Shown here in pieces: positions 9,547-17,660 of a stretch of 64,000 nucleotides of DNA (positions are counted from its first letter, which is position 1; each line of letters opens with the position of its first letter). The stretch comes from Bradyrhizobium sp. CB82 (GTDB taxonomy: Bacteria > Pseudomonadota > Alphaproteobacteria > Rhizobiales > Xanthobacteraceae), in NCBI RefSeq assembly GCF_029714405.1, contig NZ_CP121650.1, positions 1,989,001 to 2,053,000 of the forward strand. The letters are read 5' to 3'. Both the position numbers and the translations under genes were made by a program. The notes under the pieces are model-generated. The model saw nothing but the letters and a program-made list of their open reading frames with translations, made no database searches and was not told where the DNA came from.

Positions 9547-9669
9547 ATGGGTATCTTCCTCGTCCTCGAAGCCAGCCAGCCTAACGGTAGGGTCTACCGT
9601 CTCGGCCTGGGGTGCCTCGTGCCCCCGCAAGTGGCTTCGATGGTGGCGGTTATCGTGCGGCTGTTCTGA
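9547..9669 (+). CDS. possible 40-aa small protein
   Basis: The ATG at 9547 follows a perfect AGGAGG (9536-9541) with a 5-base spacer, and the stop at 9667-9669 lies just ahead of a hairpin terminator. The product MGIFLVLEASQPNGRVYRLG continues to a hydrophobic C-terminus (ASMVAVIVRLF). No homology is recognised. The ribosome site plus terminator is the only support; it could be a toxin-like or leader peptide, or the head of a decayed gene. Confidence 0.4.
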   Translation: MGIFLVLEASQPNGRVYRLGLGCLVPPQVASMVAVIVRLF

Positions 9670-9677
9670 ACGGGATC

Positions 9678-9708
9678 GGCCACTCCGAGAGGGTGGCCTT
9701 TCTCTTTT
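9678..9708 (+). terminator. hairpin terminator
   Basis: GGCCAC (9678-9683) pairs with GTGGCC (9693-9698) and is followed by TTTCTCTTTT. This fits a rho-independent terminator for the 40-aa ORF. Confidence 0.6.
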
Positions 9709-9918
9709 AGACATGGACGCTGAGCACCGTCGGCCGCAAATAACGGGACGCTAATACCGTGGTGAATCGGTCGCGTCCTCAGGCCTGCTGTCTTTAAATG
9801 TCACCTCAACGGGGTACGCCCTCGCCGCGAGATTGGCCAACCGTTTGAGAGTTGTGCGCGCGCTCGTTGCCACAATTCGTTCGGATCCTTCGAGAGAAGC
9901 GAGTTCCGATTGCAATAC

Positions 9919-10842
9919 TTAGTTGTCCAGTAATCCGAAAACGTCATTCGCTTTTGACATCTCGCGATGAGTCTCGTACAGGAAGACGCCTAGCGCGATC
10001 GCCGTGTTGACGCTGAGCCGGGCAACAGACGAGAGTGGTCGCGCCGCCGAGGGGTGATGGCCGTGCCCGGATCCGAGCTGTCCCCTCAACTCTGCAATTC
10101 CTTGCGTGATTGTCGAAAGCGAACTGAGTACCTGGCGCAACGTATCGCCGGTCTTTCCTTGGCCTGAAAGGTTCAGCGCGTCGCGAGTGGCCTTCACCAG
10201 TTGAGGCAGGCTGTCGCCGGCACGCACCGTTAAGCCGCGAGAAGACAAAATGCCTTTGCAGATTGATTCGACGAACTCCTTGGCCGATCCGATGGCCAAG
10301 GCGGGGTCCGCCTCAACCGCCGCTTCTATTCTGGTTATCAAGGCTGCAACGTGGTCGGAAGCGAGCTCGTCGGCGATCTCCCGGGCCGCAGCAATCTGCA
10401 ATACGCCGGCCGCTATCGGCCGCGCCGCGTATATGGCCTTGCCCGAGATATAGGTGTGAGCTGCCACTTCGTAGCCATCCGCGCCCAAGTGGCGATTAAA
10501 CACCTGTCGAAGAGCCTCAATCTCCCTCTCGTCCTGGCGAACCAGTGGATGGATCATTTCGCAAAGGAACGAAAGGAACTTTTCGTCAGGACAATGCAGT
10601 AGCTTTAAGCGGTTATCGTCATAGACCCAGTCATCGTCCCAATCGCGAAAATTTTCGCGATGCATCCAGATGTCGCCCGCCATTGTCTTTTGGCGGTGAT
10701 CATGGGAGGGGAGCGTGCTCAGATCGAATACGCGGCCCAAAAAGTCGGATTCGCCCAGACGTCCGGCCCAAGCTGTACCACGCAATCTCAATTCATCGAA
10801 AAGGTTGCGGCGCGTGATCTCGGATATGGCGATCTTCGGCAT
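9919..10842 (-). CDS. abortive-infection family protein (Abi C-terminal/HEPN-like domain)
   Basis: A 307-aa protein. The open frame extends upstream to 11076, but the conserved N-terminus MPKIAISEITRRNLFDELRL begins at 10842, so I start there. That N-terminal segment is shared by proteins pairing an AbiJ-type N-terminal domain with the Abi C-terminal domain. The C-terminal third has the family marks FVESICKGILSSRG, LPQLVKATRDALNLS and RGQLGSGHGHH, then RLSVNTAIALGVFLYETH. The GxGHG box belongs to a HEPN-like fold, and such proteins are thought to kill or arrest infected cells, often as ribonucleases. It is a single gene at the downstream end of the protease block, perhaps its last member or an independent defence gene. 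Confidence 0.8.
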   Translation of the reverse strand: MPKIAISEITRRNLFDELRLRGTAWAGRLGESDFLGRVFDLSTLPSHDHRQKTMAGDIWMHRENFRDWDDDWVYDDNRLKLLHCPDEKFLSFLCEMIHPLVRQDEREIEALRQVFNRHLGADGYEVAAHTYISGKAIYAARPIAAGVLQIAAAREIADELASDHVAALITRIEAAVEADPALAIGSAKEFVESICKGILSSRGLTVRAGDSLPQLVKATRDALNLSGQGKTGDTLRQVLSSLSTITQGIAELRGQLGSGHGHHPSAARPLSSVARLSVNTAIALGVFLYETHREMSKANDVFGLLDN

Positions 10843-11147
10843 GGATCCAAAAACTAAGTAGGGACCGGCAAGCGGTCTGCGGCTCCAACAATGGCGTAGC
10901 CGATAATGGCTCGCAACGGCTTCTATCGCTGCCGCGCGAGACTTGTGCCAATTTCGTCGAAACGCTCTAGCCACCCATCTTGGTCCAGGACGACGGATGC
11001 CGCCGAGAGGGCGAACTCCGCGGCCAGCGCCTCGGGACCGCGTCCCTGAGTACTCATGCATCGCGAGCTGACGCACGACAAACCCTGGCGAGGACGGAGC
11101 TGGCGAAACATCCGATCACTCCGCGCGAACTTCGATGATTGCAGGTG
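10843..11147. other. interval upstream of the Abi gene
   Basis: About 300 bases, largely non-coding in appearance apart from the weak minus-strand ORF at 10923-11057. It should hold the Abi gene promoter; I cannot point to clear -35/-10 boxes. Confidence 0.4.
10923..11057 (-). CDS. possible small protein, or relic, downstream of the subtilisin operon
   Basis: 44 codons from an ATG at 11057 (MSTQGRGPEALAAEFALSAA, ending DEIGTSLARQR). The composition is that of real alphaproteobacterial coding sequence, but there is no clear ribosome site and it could be the tail of a decayed gene. It lies 90 bases after the I9-like gene on the same strand. Function unknown. Confidence 0.3.
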   Translation of the reverse strand: MSTQGRGPEALAAEFALSAASVVLDQDGWLERFDEIGTSLARQR

Positions 11148-11411
11148 CTATTTAATCCCGGGCATGCGTCGAGCGAGGGCCATCGATTCGACAGCGGGGT
11201 CGGCCTCGAGGCGCTGCATGTCGCCAAATGTGACGTCGGCCGAAAAGATACGAGATGTTATCTGCGCCCGCGGCTTGATGAACGATGGACGCTTGGCTCC
11301 CTTGCGGAGCTTGACGAGCACCTGCACGATCTCGTTCGCGCTCCGGGTCCGAGAGGACAAGGAGCCCGGTACCGATTCCAATTTATGGAGCGACTTGAAA
11401 TCGATGGGCAT
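11148..11411 (-). CDS. stand-alone inhibitor-I9/propeptide-like protein
   Basis: An 87-aa protein starting at an ATG (MPIDFKSLHKLESV) after GAGG with an 8-base spacer. A GTG at 11432 is also in frame. The C-terminal half, ITSRIFSADVTFGDMQRLEA followed by DPAVESMALARRM, has the beta-alpha-beta pattern of the subtilisin propeptide/inhibitor I9 domain and parallels residues 164-196 of the subtilisin encoded 112 bases upstream (IVTGRVPIKRVEAVGRGEGV). I9 domains bind the protease active site as chaperone and inhibitor. I infer a cognate regulator or immunity-like partner of that protease. The assignment rests on pattern, not on exact motif residues. Confidence 0.55.
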   Translation of the reverse strand: MPIDFKSLHKLESVPGSLSSRTRSANEIVQVLVKLRKGAKRPSFIKPRAQITSRIFSADVTFGDMQRLEADPAVESMALARRMPGIK

Positions 11412-11522
11412 GGCGATCCGCCTCGTGCTCACTTAGTTTAGAACTATCCGAGAACGGTTCAAGAAACGTTAAGGGGTAGCGGCGCTGCGTCGCATCAAAA
11501 ATCGGTGCGCGTTGCATCCTTA

Positions 11523-13580
11523 CTACAGTTTGATGCTGCGACCGCATGCCCGGCCATACCCGTAGGTCGGATGCCATCCTTCACTAGCCTTTAAATTGGG
11601 CGGCGAGACCAAAGCTTCGGCGATGAGTTTCTCTCGAAGGTCTTCGATGGAAATATCCTTTCGCTGCCGTCTGGCTTCGGCAAACAGCAGAGCAACGAGG
11701 CCCGTTACTGCCGGTGCGGCCATGCTCGTTCCTGACTTCTTCACAACGCCGTCCCTCGTACCGGACATGGCGGCCAATACGAACTGGCCGGGGGCCGACA
11801 GCTCCGGCTTCTCTCTCCCGTCTCTGGTGGGACCTGCGCTTGATGTGGACGCATTGGGAAAGTGTTTCTTGTGACCATCGTAGCTGCCGACGACCAAGGT
11901 ATCGTGACCGGTCGAAATCGACCCCAGCGTATGCGTGGCAACCGCGTCCACGAAGCTGCCCTGCTTCCGGTCATCGCGTTCGATCCAGGCGTGGTACTCG
12001 AGATCCTCATTCACATCGTCCAGGATCCTCAATTCGACTTTGAAGTTCTCTTCCGACAATCCTTCGGCGATCCAGATCCCGATCATGTTGTCGCCGTTGT
12101 TGGGATCGTTGAGACGACTGCTGATGAAAGCGGCCATTTGACTATCGCTGCCCATGGCCAAGTAGTCGTTCGGCGCCACGGGATCGAACTTCGTGCCATC
12201 GGGCGCGACGAGCCTGACTTCCAGGCGGCGGGATCCCGGATACCACAATTCGAACTCGCCGCCACCGGCGGCTTGCTGCCGCCATTCAATGACGCGCGTT
12301 TCTCCCTTACGGATGATGCCTTGGGTATGAATGTCGTCTGCCTGAGCATTTCCGGCGGCGATCACGATCGCTCTGTTGGGCGCTTCCCTGACGATCGCGT
12401 CGAGCGCTTGCTCGACCAACGTGCTCCCGTCGTGTGGTCCGCCGTTGGTACCGAGGCTGATGTTGCAGACGCAAGGACGATTACCTGCCGTGTCGAAGAT
12501 GAACCTAACGGCTTCGAGGAGTTGGACCGAATCTCCAAAGCTGCTGTCGATGGTCGCATGACCATGCCATGCGATGTCGGTCACCGCTGCTTCGACGAAC
12601 ACGATGTCCGCATTCGGCGCCACGCCCGGAACGCGCGTGCCGTTCCCATTTCCCACTGCAATATCCATGACGTGCGTGCCATGCGTACCGCCTCGGTCGC
12701 TCCGTGGTCCGTAGCCGAGAGCCAAGTACGGATTGGCCTCCAAGAGAGCGTTGTCGATCTCAGCGCGCGAATAGACGCTGCCGTATTTGACCGAACTGCC
12801 TGGCCGCGTCTTTCCGCTCTGGTGCCAGATCGACAAGAGGCGCGTTCTGCCGTTCTTGAGTCGGAAGTTCCGATGCGCGAAATCACACCCGAAGTCGACG
12901 ATGCCGACGACGACGCCGGCGCCGCCGTCGGGAGCGCTAGTTTTCGGAAGTGCGCTCGGCGCCACCTCCATAGCCGTCGTCGTTGCCGCCAAACTAGGTT
13001 GAACCGTCTGCGAAGCCGTCAGAGCGACGACACCTTCGCCGCGGCCGACGGCCTCGACGCGTTTGATCGGAACGCGGCCGGTGACGATCCACGATTTGCC
13101 GTCGCGGGCGGTGCCAAGGACGACGCCGGGATCGACGTCGGCCATCTCTTCCCAAGCCTCGACCGAATTCACGCGCGCGATCACGGCCACCTCGTCGCCT
13201 GCGGTAGACGCGAGCTCCGGGCCGGTCTTGCCCATACGGAAGTTCGCGACGGCGAGTTGCAGGCGAGGATCCAGGCCGCGCTCGAGTCCGAGCGGCAGCC
13301 GTTTCAGATCGCTGGCCGGGCGGACAGGAATTGGCGATAGACGCGTTTCGAGCAGATCCGGAGACACGGCGGCATTCGGCAGGAATGTCGTCGTCACATT
13401 TGGAAACAGGGAAAATCCCAGCCCGTCCGGCTGCAGTTCGAACCCGGGTGGAGGGCTGAAGCCGAACGGCAGGGGACGAGCTGCCTCGACGGTGGCAACA
13501 GTCCTTTTCGGAGAAGTCTTCTTCCTCGCTCGGGAGCGAGAAGGCCCGCGCCCACGTTTAGCAGACGTCTTTTTCGCCAT
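11523..13580 (-). CDS. S8 family subtilisin-like serine protease, cytosolic
   Basis: A 685-aa subtilase with an intact triad: Asp229 in GIVDFGCDFAHRNF, His300 in GGTHGTHVMDIAVG, and Ser619 in KKSGTSMAAPAVTG. The oxyanion region IVIAAGNAQ is near 410. Residues 1-30 are strongly basic (MAKKTSAKRGRGPSRSRARK) with no signal peptide or membrane helix, so it should act inside the cell. Residues about 105-200 form an I9-like pro-domain. An insert at about 420-550 between the oxyanion Asn and the Ser has a beta-rich, proprotein-convertase-like character. It is the third gene of the leftward unit beginning at 15430, 95 bases after the cysteine-protease-like gene, and is followed by the I9-like gene. 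Intracellular subtilases in such islands are candidate effectors activated by infection. Confidence 0.9.
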   Translation of the reverse strand: MAKKTSAKRGRGPSRSRARKKTSPKRTVATVEAARPLPFGFSPPPGFELQPDGLGFSLFPNVTTTFLPNAAVSPDLLETRLSPIPVRPASDLKRLPLGLERGLDPRLQLAVANFRMGKTGPELASTAGDEVAVIARVNSVEAWEEMADVDPGVVLGTARDGKSWIVTGRVPIKRVEAVGRGEGVVALTASQTVQPSLAATTTAMEVAPSALPKTSAPDGGAGVVVGIVDFGCDFAHRNFRLKNGRTRLLSIWHQSGKTRPGSSVKYGSVYSRAEIDNALLEANPYLALGYGPRSDRGGTHGTHVMDIAVGNGNGTRVPGVAPNADIVFVEAAVTDIAWHGHATIDSSFGDSVQLLEAVRFIFDTAGNRPCVCNISLGTNGGPHDGSTLVEQALDAIVREAPNRAIVIAAGNAQADDIHTQGIIRKGETRVIEWRQQAAGGGEFELWYPGSRRLEVRLVAPDGTKFDPVAPNDYLAMGSDSQMAAFISSRLNDPNNGDNMIGIWIAEGLSEENFKVELRILDDVNEDLEYHAWIERDDRKQGSFVDAVATHTLGSISTGHDTLVVGSYDGHKKHFPNASTSSAGPTRDGREKPELSAPGQFVLAAMSGTRDGVVKKSGTSMAAPAVTGLVALLFAEARRQRKDISIEDLREKLIAEALVSPPNLKASEGWHPTYGYGRACGRSIKL

Positions 13581-13675
13581 TTACGACCCCTCACAAGGTG
13601 CTGCGCCTAGATCAAGCATACACGGACGATTTCTCTCTCGCTCGGTCGCCTGCAACTGCGGAAGTGCCTAGGAGA

Positions 13676-15238
13676 TCACCTCAGTCCCCCAACCATTGCC
13701 TTCTCGTAGATAGCTGAATGCGAGGCGAGATCGCAGCTGTCCAGTTCGAGAGTGTCGTCACCCACCAGCGACAGGACGCTTCCGGGCAGTCTGACGGCAA
13801 GAACCTTGCCGCCGCCCCCGGCAACGCCTTCTCTCGCGCTTACCAGCACCTCGCCCAGCTTGGAACCGTTGCCCGTGTAAAGAGGCGGAAGACTGAATTC
13901 GACCATCCAGAAGGATCCGTCGAGCGAATCCAACTTCGACAGCGCCAAGGCGTCCATTCGTGTTCGGTCATGCGCCTTGGCGCACTTCAAGTGCCCGATG
14001 TAATCGGTTTTCGTCATCAAGACGGACCTGAGAATCGGGACGTCGCGCTGCTCGGCCAGATACCGAATCCAGTAGTTCGTGCTGTCCTCGCGGAGAAGCG
14101 GAAGCAGATGACGAAGCACGCCCACCGCGATCAGCTCCGCGTGGTTGCTGCTGATCGCAGACTCCGGCAGCAAACCAATGATGCAGTTCAGCTTCATCAC
14201 AGGATTACGCATGAACGAACGCGCGCTGAGCGAAAGATAAGGACCGAGGTTGTCGTCGTGGATGATGAAATTGTCGATCCAGGAACTGCTCGCTAGATAT
14301 TTCGACGATCGGGGGCCGGAGTACGTCTGTACAGCCTGTGCATGCCACTGATTGGCATTCCGCGAGTGCCCGAACGCTGTGACGACGTGACCCATTATGG
14401 GCCGTCCCTTCTCCTGCTTCGTGGTGAAGCCGAGGAGGGCCATGTATCCGGAATCTATCAGCGCGGCCAGCTCGGACAGGTATTCGTCGGGTTTGAGCTT
14501 CGTCCTGACCGCAGCCTTCAGTCCACACGCGTCGATGACCTCGGCAATCTGACCGGAGTCCAGCGAGCTGACCCGCTCTCTGATGCCGAGAAGCCGATTT
14601 ATTTTGTTGCTGCTGATCTTGCCCATGGAGTGCTGCGACGAGCCGATCGCCATGCGCAGGCACGAATGGGCACACACATGCAATGTGTCGTTCTGCTGGC
14701 AGTACAACACGCCCTGGACACCGAACGTGCGGTCGAGGACCGTACAGCTGAACTCCTGCACGGGCAGCACGAGGGTCCTGGGGAAATCGAGGGGGCGGCC
14801 GAGCGTCCTACCGGGAGGAGGCAGAATGGCCTCGTAGACGTATGAGTGCGTGAAGCTCGAATAGCCCTTGACCCGATAGTTGATAAGAACCGCATGCGCC
14901 AGCAGCCGAGGAGCGCTGGCATCGTCGAGCTTTTTGACGCCCTGCGCGACCTTGAAGAAGGAGAGCGCGATGGCCTGAGCGTCGCCTCCGCCGTTGTACC
15001 GCGCGTCCAAGGCCGTGATCTCTTCGACCACGTCGGGTCGGGACAACACAGATTCAGCGACGAGCAGGTTGGCACCCTGCTGTCGCATTAGTGTGCAGAT
15101 CCGATGTATCGGTGCGCGGTTAGTAGTTGCAGTAAAAAACTGCTCGATGACGTCAGAGAAAAACGAGAACGGAGCGGAGCACAGCCACTGATCCGGCAAC
15201 TCGGCCGCCTCGACCGGCGCCGCGCTCCACCTTGCCAT
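13676..15238 (-). CDS. papain/C39-like cysteine-protease-like protein
   Basis: A 520-aa protein that I recognise only by catalytic pattern. Seen: Q182 upstream of C189 in NDTLHVCAHSCLRMAI (the Q...C...LxM arrangement of peptidase C39 and related papain-like folds), H284 in MGHVVTAFGH after a GYMALLGF strand, and D328/D329 in NFIIHDDNLGPYL. Order and spacing (Cys, then ~95 residues to His, then ~45 to Asp) match the C39/papain-like fold. The N-terminal 170 and C-terminal 170 residues are not recognised. There is no signal peptide. The gene follows the 62-aa gene by 3 bases (translational coupling) and precedes the subtilisin. I infer a cytosolic cysteine protease or a protease-derived sensor; activity is unproven. 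Confidence 0.65.
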   Translation of the reverse strand: MARWSAAPVEAAELPDQWLCSAPFSFFSDVIEQFFTATTNRAPIHRICTLMRQQGANLLVAESVLSRPDVVEEITALDARYNGGGDAQAIALSFFKVAQGVKKLDDASAPRLLAHAVLINYRVKGYSSFTHSYVYEAILPPPGRTLGRPLDFPRTLVLPVQEFSCTVLDRTFGVQGVLYCQQNDTLHVCAHSCLRMAIGSSQHSMGKISSNKINRLLGIRERVSSLDSGQIAEVIDACGLKAAVRTKLKPDEYLSELAALIDSGYMALLGFTTKQEKGRPIMGHVVTAFGHSRNANQWHAQAVQTYSGPRSSKYLASSSWIDNFIIHDDNLGPYLSLSARSFMRNPVMKLNCIIGLLPESAISSNHAELIAVGVLRHLLPLLREDSTNYWIRYLAEQRDVPILRSVLMTKTDYIGHLKCAKAHDRTRMDALALSKLDSLDGSFWMVEFSLPPLYTGNGSKLGEVLVSAREGVAGGGGKVLAVRLPGSVLSLVGDDTLELDSCDLASHSAIYEKAMVGGLR

Positions 15239-15241
15239 GAA

Positions 15242-15430
15242 CTAGAGGGCAGGCGTGTTGCGCGGTCCGCCCAGCGGGATGCTGAGATCCGGATTTTCTT
15301 CGGACGTGCGGATACGGCTCAGGTACTGCCTCTGGTCCTGAGTAAGGGGTGGAATCCTGAATGTCGGGGCCGACGTCTGCTGCGTCTGAGCAGGCGACTC
15401 CTCTCGCTTTGTGGCGTTATTCTCGGCCAT
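15242..15430 (-). CDS. 62-aa small acidic/polar protein, first gene of the protease unit
   Basis: MAENNATKREESPAQTQQTS begins a Q/T/P-rich flexible N-terminus, followed by TFRIPPLTQDQRQYLSRIRT. AAGGA lies 11 bases before the ATG, and the stop is 3 bases before the start of the cysteine-protease-like gene, so it is a genuine operon member. There is no cysteine, no leader-like Gly-Gly and no membrane segment. Possible roles are an adaptor, inhibitor or substrate of the downstream proteases; none can be shown. Confidence 0.65.
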   Translation of the reverse strand: MAENNATKREESPAQTQQTSAPTFRIPPLTQDQRQYLSRIRTSEENPDLSIPLGGPRNTPAL

Positions 15431-15643
15431 GGGTAAGCGATCCTTGATAGCGCGGCCGACGACGGCTGAACTAGGTGGGTCCGCGACGCATTACCACGCT
15501 CGGAACCATTTCTCAACGCCAGATTGCCGAATCGGATCCGCTGGGAGCTCATTTGGGGTCGATCTAGCTCGGAATTCCTTAGGGAACCCCGAATCTATGC
15601 CTGATTCGTGCAATTCGGGAGGCCATTCGGCCCGAAATACAGG

Positions 15644-15672
15644 AAAAATCGACCCTTTGGGCGCCAGCGCCC
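15644..15672 (-). terminator. hairpin terminator of the Argonaute operon
   Basis: On the minus strand GGGCGC-TG-GCGCCC (15672 down to 15659) is followed about 10 bases later by a run of five T (15648-15644). It lies just past the stop of the metalloprotease-like gene and separates the Argonaute unit from the 62-aa/cysteine-protease/subtilisin unit. The T run is somewhat distant, so strength is uncertain. Confidence 0.5.
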
Positions 15673-15683
15673 CCCAACGGCCG

Positions 15684-16832
15684 CTACTTGGGGCTGTAGG
15701 CCGACCGGAGGTCGCCCACGATCCCCCTTTCCCAATTCAAATACCCGGTAGGCTGAGCCCAGAGCTCGGTCCAGGCGTCGTTCAACACCCGCCGAATTCT
15801 TCCTGACATCGACGGGGCCGCAAAGTCGCACCCGATCGCCGCGGTGGCTTCGATCGCGCTCGCGACACAGGACTTTAGGAGCGCGGGAGGGTAGCAGCGG
15901 CGGAATTCGGGCGGTGCGGACGGTTCGGACACCTGAACGAGCTCGGCCCACCTATCGGCGACCGTGCGGGCGTCGGCGGCGAAACCGAGCCGATCGAGCG
16001 TGGCAACGATGATCTGCATCCTGGCGTCGTCCGCCGGGTGTGATGCGCTGCCCGTTTGAGGGAAGGAAAAGGCGAGCGCGCCCCGTTTGGAGTGCAGATG
16101 AAGATGCGACCAGGCGAAAGCCGGCCCCACCGTGCATGTGGCGAATACGTCGCAGAAGAATTCGACGCCCCAGGGCCCGGCCCAGGCCAGTTCTGCCCGA
16201 TTCAAGAGGGTCGCGAGCCGCTCCGGGGATCGTCCGCGTCTGACCGTCGCAATCTCGCTCTCGAAGTGAAGACTGGTGTCCTCGATCATATCGAACCATG
16301 CCTTCCTGAAGGGTTCGATCCGCGGGTCGTTGCGATTGTCAGGGGCTAGGAGCGGATGGGCAAGTTCGTGGTAGATGTCCGGCAGATGGAGCAGGAAATG
16401 ACCTTCCGTCAACGGTACCATCATGAGTTTGTACCCGGGATAGATCCCGAAATATCGCTGCGAGGTGGCGGAAACGACCGGAGAAAGCAAAGGATACTTC
16501 ACCTCTCTGCAGATTTCGGTCACCAGATGCGTGAGGATTAGATCGTCGTCCGACGCGCGGTTCAGCGCGGTCAGCGCGGTAGACTCGATGAGATCGAGTT
16601 CCTCGACCATCCGCCGAAACTGCCGTTGCCTCACCGCCTCGGGGAGTGGTCTTGCGGACGGGTTGGAGAATTCCAGAAATCCTTCGATCGCTCTGTTGAG
16701 CCGATCCTGCGTGATGGTGACGAGTCCACCATAATGGGGCGAAAGATCGCGAGGGATCTTACCCAGCAACACGCGACCGCGGGCGGCTAGTTGGTTCGCC
16801 GAAACGGCAAAGTAGTCGTCAAGCGCCGACAC
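15684..16832 (-). CDS. zinc-metalloprotease-like protein (HExxH...ExxxD)
   Basis: A 382-aa protein not matched to a named family. Seen: HELAH at residues 155-159 (LPDIYHELAHPLL), the two-His-plus-Glu zinc site of zincin proteases, and E224-F-F-C-D228 about 65 residues later, which fits the ExxxD third-ligand motif of gluzincins. The intervening helix SLHFESEIATVRRG is as expected for the fold. There is no signal peptide or membrane helix, so it is probably cytosolic. The start overlaps the end of the 116-aa gene by 14 bases, placing it as the last member of the Argonaute operon. A metalloprotease in a pAgo operon is, to my knowledge, not a standard partner. It may be an effector or a pseudo-enzyme sensor. 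Confidence 0.7.
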   Translation of the reverse strand: MSALDDYFAVSANQLAARGRVLLGKIPRDLSPHYGGLVTITQDRLNRAIEGFLEFSNPSARPLPEAVRQRQFRRMVEELDLIESTALTALNRASDDDLILTHLVTEICREVKYPLLSPVVSATSQRYFGIYPGYKLMMVPLTEGHFLLHLPDIYHELAHPLLAPDNRNDPRIEPFRKAWFDMIEDTSLHFESEIATVRRGRSPERLATLLNRAELAWAGPWGVEFFCDVFATCTVGPAFAWSHLHLHSKRGALAFSFPQTGSASHPADDARMQIIVATLDRLGFAADARTVADRWAELVQVSEPSAPPEFRRCYPPALLKSCVASAIEATAAIGCDFAAPSMSGRIRRVLNDAWTELWAQPTGYLNWERGIVGDLRSAYSPK

Positions 16833-17169
16833 CGCGAAGTCTCTCGAATGCCGCCGACCGACTGCGATCCAGAATCCGGGCGAGCGTCTCGAGCCGATCG
16901 ACGAGACCGGCCGGAGCGGTTTCTTGATCCAAGGCGTCCGGAAGGGTCGACCACCCCCGGGCCGCGTCCTCGGAGCCGGGCAGGACGTAGCGCAAGAGCA
17001 GGGCGGTCGAGCCCGATGTCGTCAACTCGCGCAACGTCTTCGAAAGCTCGGACCGCGAACGCGAAGTCCGGCGCGCGTCCATGCTCAAGTCGGCGATCAC
17101 GGCGTCGACGAGTTCGGACAACAACCGGATCTCGCCGTAAAGCGTGCCCTGCAGTCCAGCGTTGCTCAT
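16819..17169 (-). CDS. hypothetical 116-aa protein in the Argonaute operon
   Basis: A small, helical, leucine- and arginine-rich protein (EIRLLSELVDAVIADLSM, RTSRSRSELSKTLREL, LVDRLETLARILDRSRS). The ATG at 17169 overlaps the TGA of the PIWI-half gene as ATGA, and its own end overlaps the metalloprotease-like gene by 14 bases, so it is translated in a tightly coupled operon. No known domain is recognised. Size and helicity would suit an adaptor between the Argonaute and the protease-like protein, but this is a guess from position. Confidence 0.7.
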   Translation of the reverse strand: MSNAGLQGTLYGEIRLLSELVDAVIADLSMDARRTSRSRSELSKTLRELTTSGSTALLLRYVLPGSEDAARGWSTLPDALDQETAPAGLVDRLETLARILDRSRSAAFERLRGVGA

Positions 17170-17660
17170 GCGCTTTCCCTCTCGGAGCCTTCCCCAAATC
17201 TCAGCAGATCTTCGTCATAGTCGGTGGCATCTTCGCCCAACACGCGGTCGGTCAACTTGATCGTTATTGGCAGGCGGAGGCAATCCTCGGGCCGGCTCCA
17301 GGTCAGATTCGAAAGCCGGAATATATCCTCCATGCACTGCACCAAGCTCAGCGGGCCCTCGACATGTCTGACATGCAGTGGCCTGGACGTGCCCGGCCGA
17401 CGGAAGGGCATCCCCGTCGTTGCGAGATAGCCGTCCTGTCCGCTGACGTAGTGAAGGCCTATAGGCGGATTCCCGACGATTTCCCTGCCATCCCGGCGCT
17501 GCACGTCGAAGAACCGGAGAGGCGAGGGGCTTGTCTTGTGTATTTCGACCACCGTCAGCGTCGCGTCGTCGCGCAGCACCCCCTCCAGACGTAAGGCGTC
17601 ACAGGCTGCCCTTGCCCCGAGCCGCTCCTCTGGAAAACTCCGACCGTCGCGGTGGATCAC
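17166..17660 (-). CDS. prokaryotic Argonaute, C-terminal half of the PIWI domain (split gene)
   Basis: 164 aa starting at a GTG (reads MIHRDGRSF). It contains the PIWI features missing from the upstream ORF: the third catalytic Asp in IHRDGRSFPEE, the strand TLTVVEIHKTSPSPLRFF, then NPPIGLHYVSGQDGYLATTG, GTSRPLHVRHVEGPLS, FRLSNLTWSRPED and LPITIKLTDRV, whose Asp could be the fourth catalytic residue. This is the standard order in long pAgos. Four bases (GTGA) are shared with the stop of the upstream half. Reading upstream in this frame gives SRSLGRIVIHRDGR before an in-frame TAG, so PIWI-like text begins before the GTG. A frameshift in a once-continuous gene is therefore likely; a functional two-chain protein made by coupling is the alternative. 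Confidence 0.85.
   Translation of the reverse strand: MIHRDGRSFPEERLGARAACDALRLEGVLRDDATLTVVEIHKTSPSPLRFFDVQRRDGREIVGNPPIGLHYVSGQDGYLATTGMPFRRPGTSRPLHVRHVEGPLSLVQCMEDIFRLSNLTWSRPEDCLRLPITIKLTDRVLGEDATDYDEDLLRFGEGSERESA

Larger units (their letters stand above)
9227..9918. other. gene-poor interval with relics
   Basis: About 690 bases between the REase-NTPase and the Abi gene. It holds a short relic (9278-9349), one candidate 40-aa ORF with a strong ribosome site (9547-9669) and a hairpin terminator (9678-9708). I see nothing else in it. Confidence 0.5.

Noticed and set aside
9919..11076. A 385-aa version of the Abi protein
   Set aside because: The first 78 residues are Arg/Trp-rich non-conserved sequence; the family N-terminus MPKIAISEITRR begins at 10842.
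13718..15091. Plus-strand ORFs opposite the cysteine-protease-like gene
   Set aside because: Typical high-GC shadow frames; the minus-strand frame has the operon overlaps and catalytic pattern.
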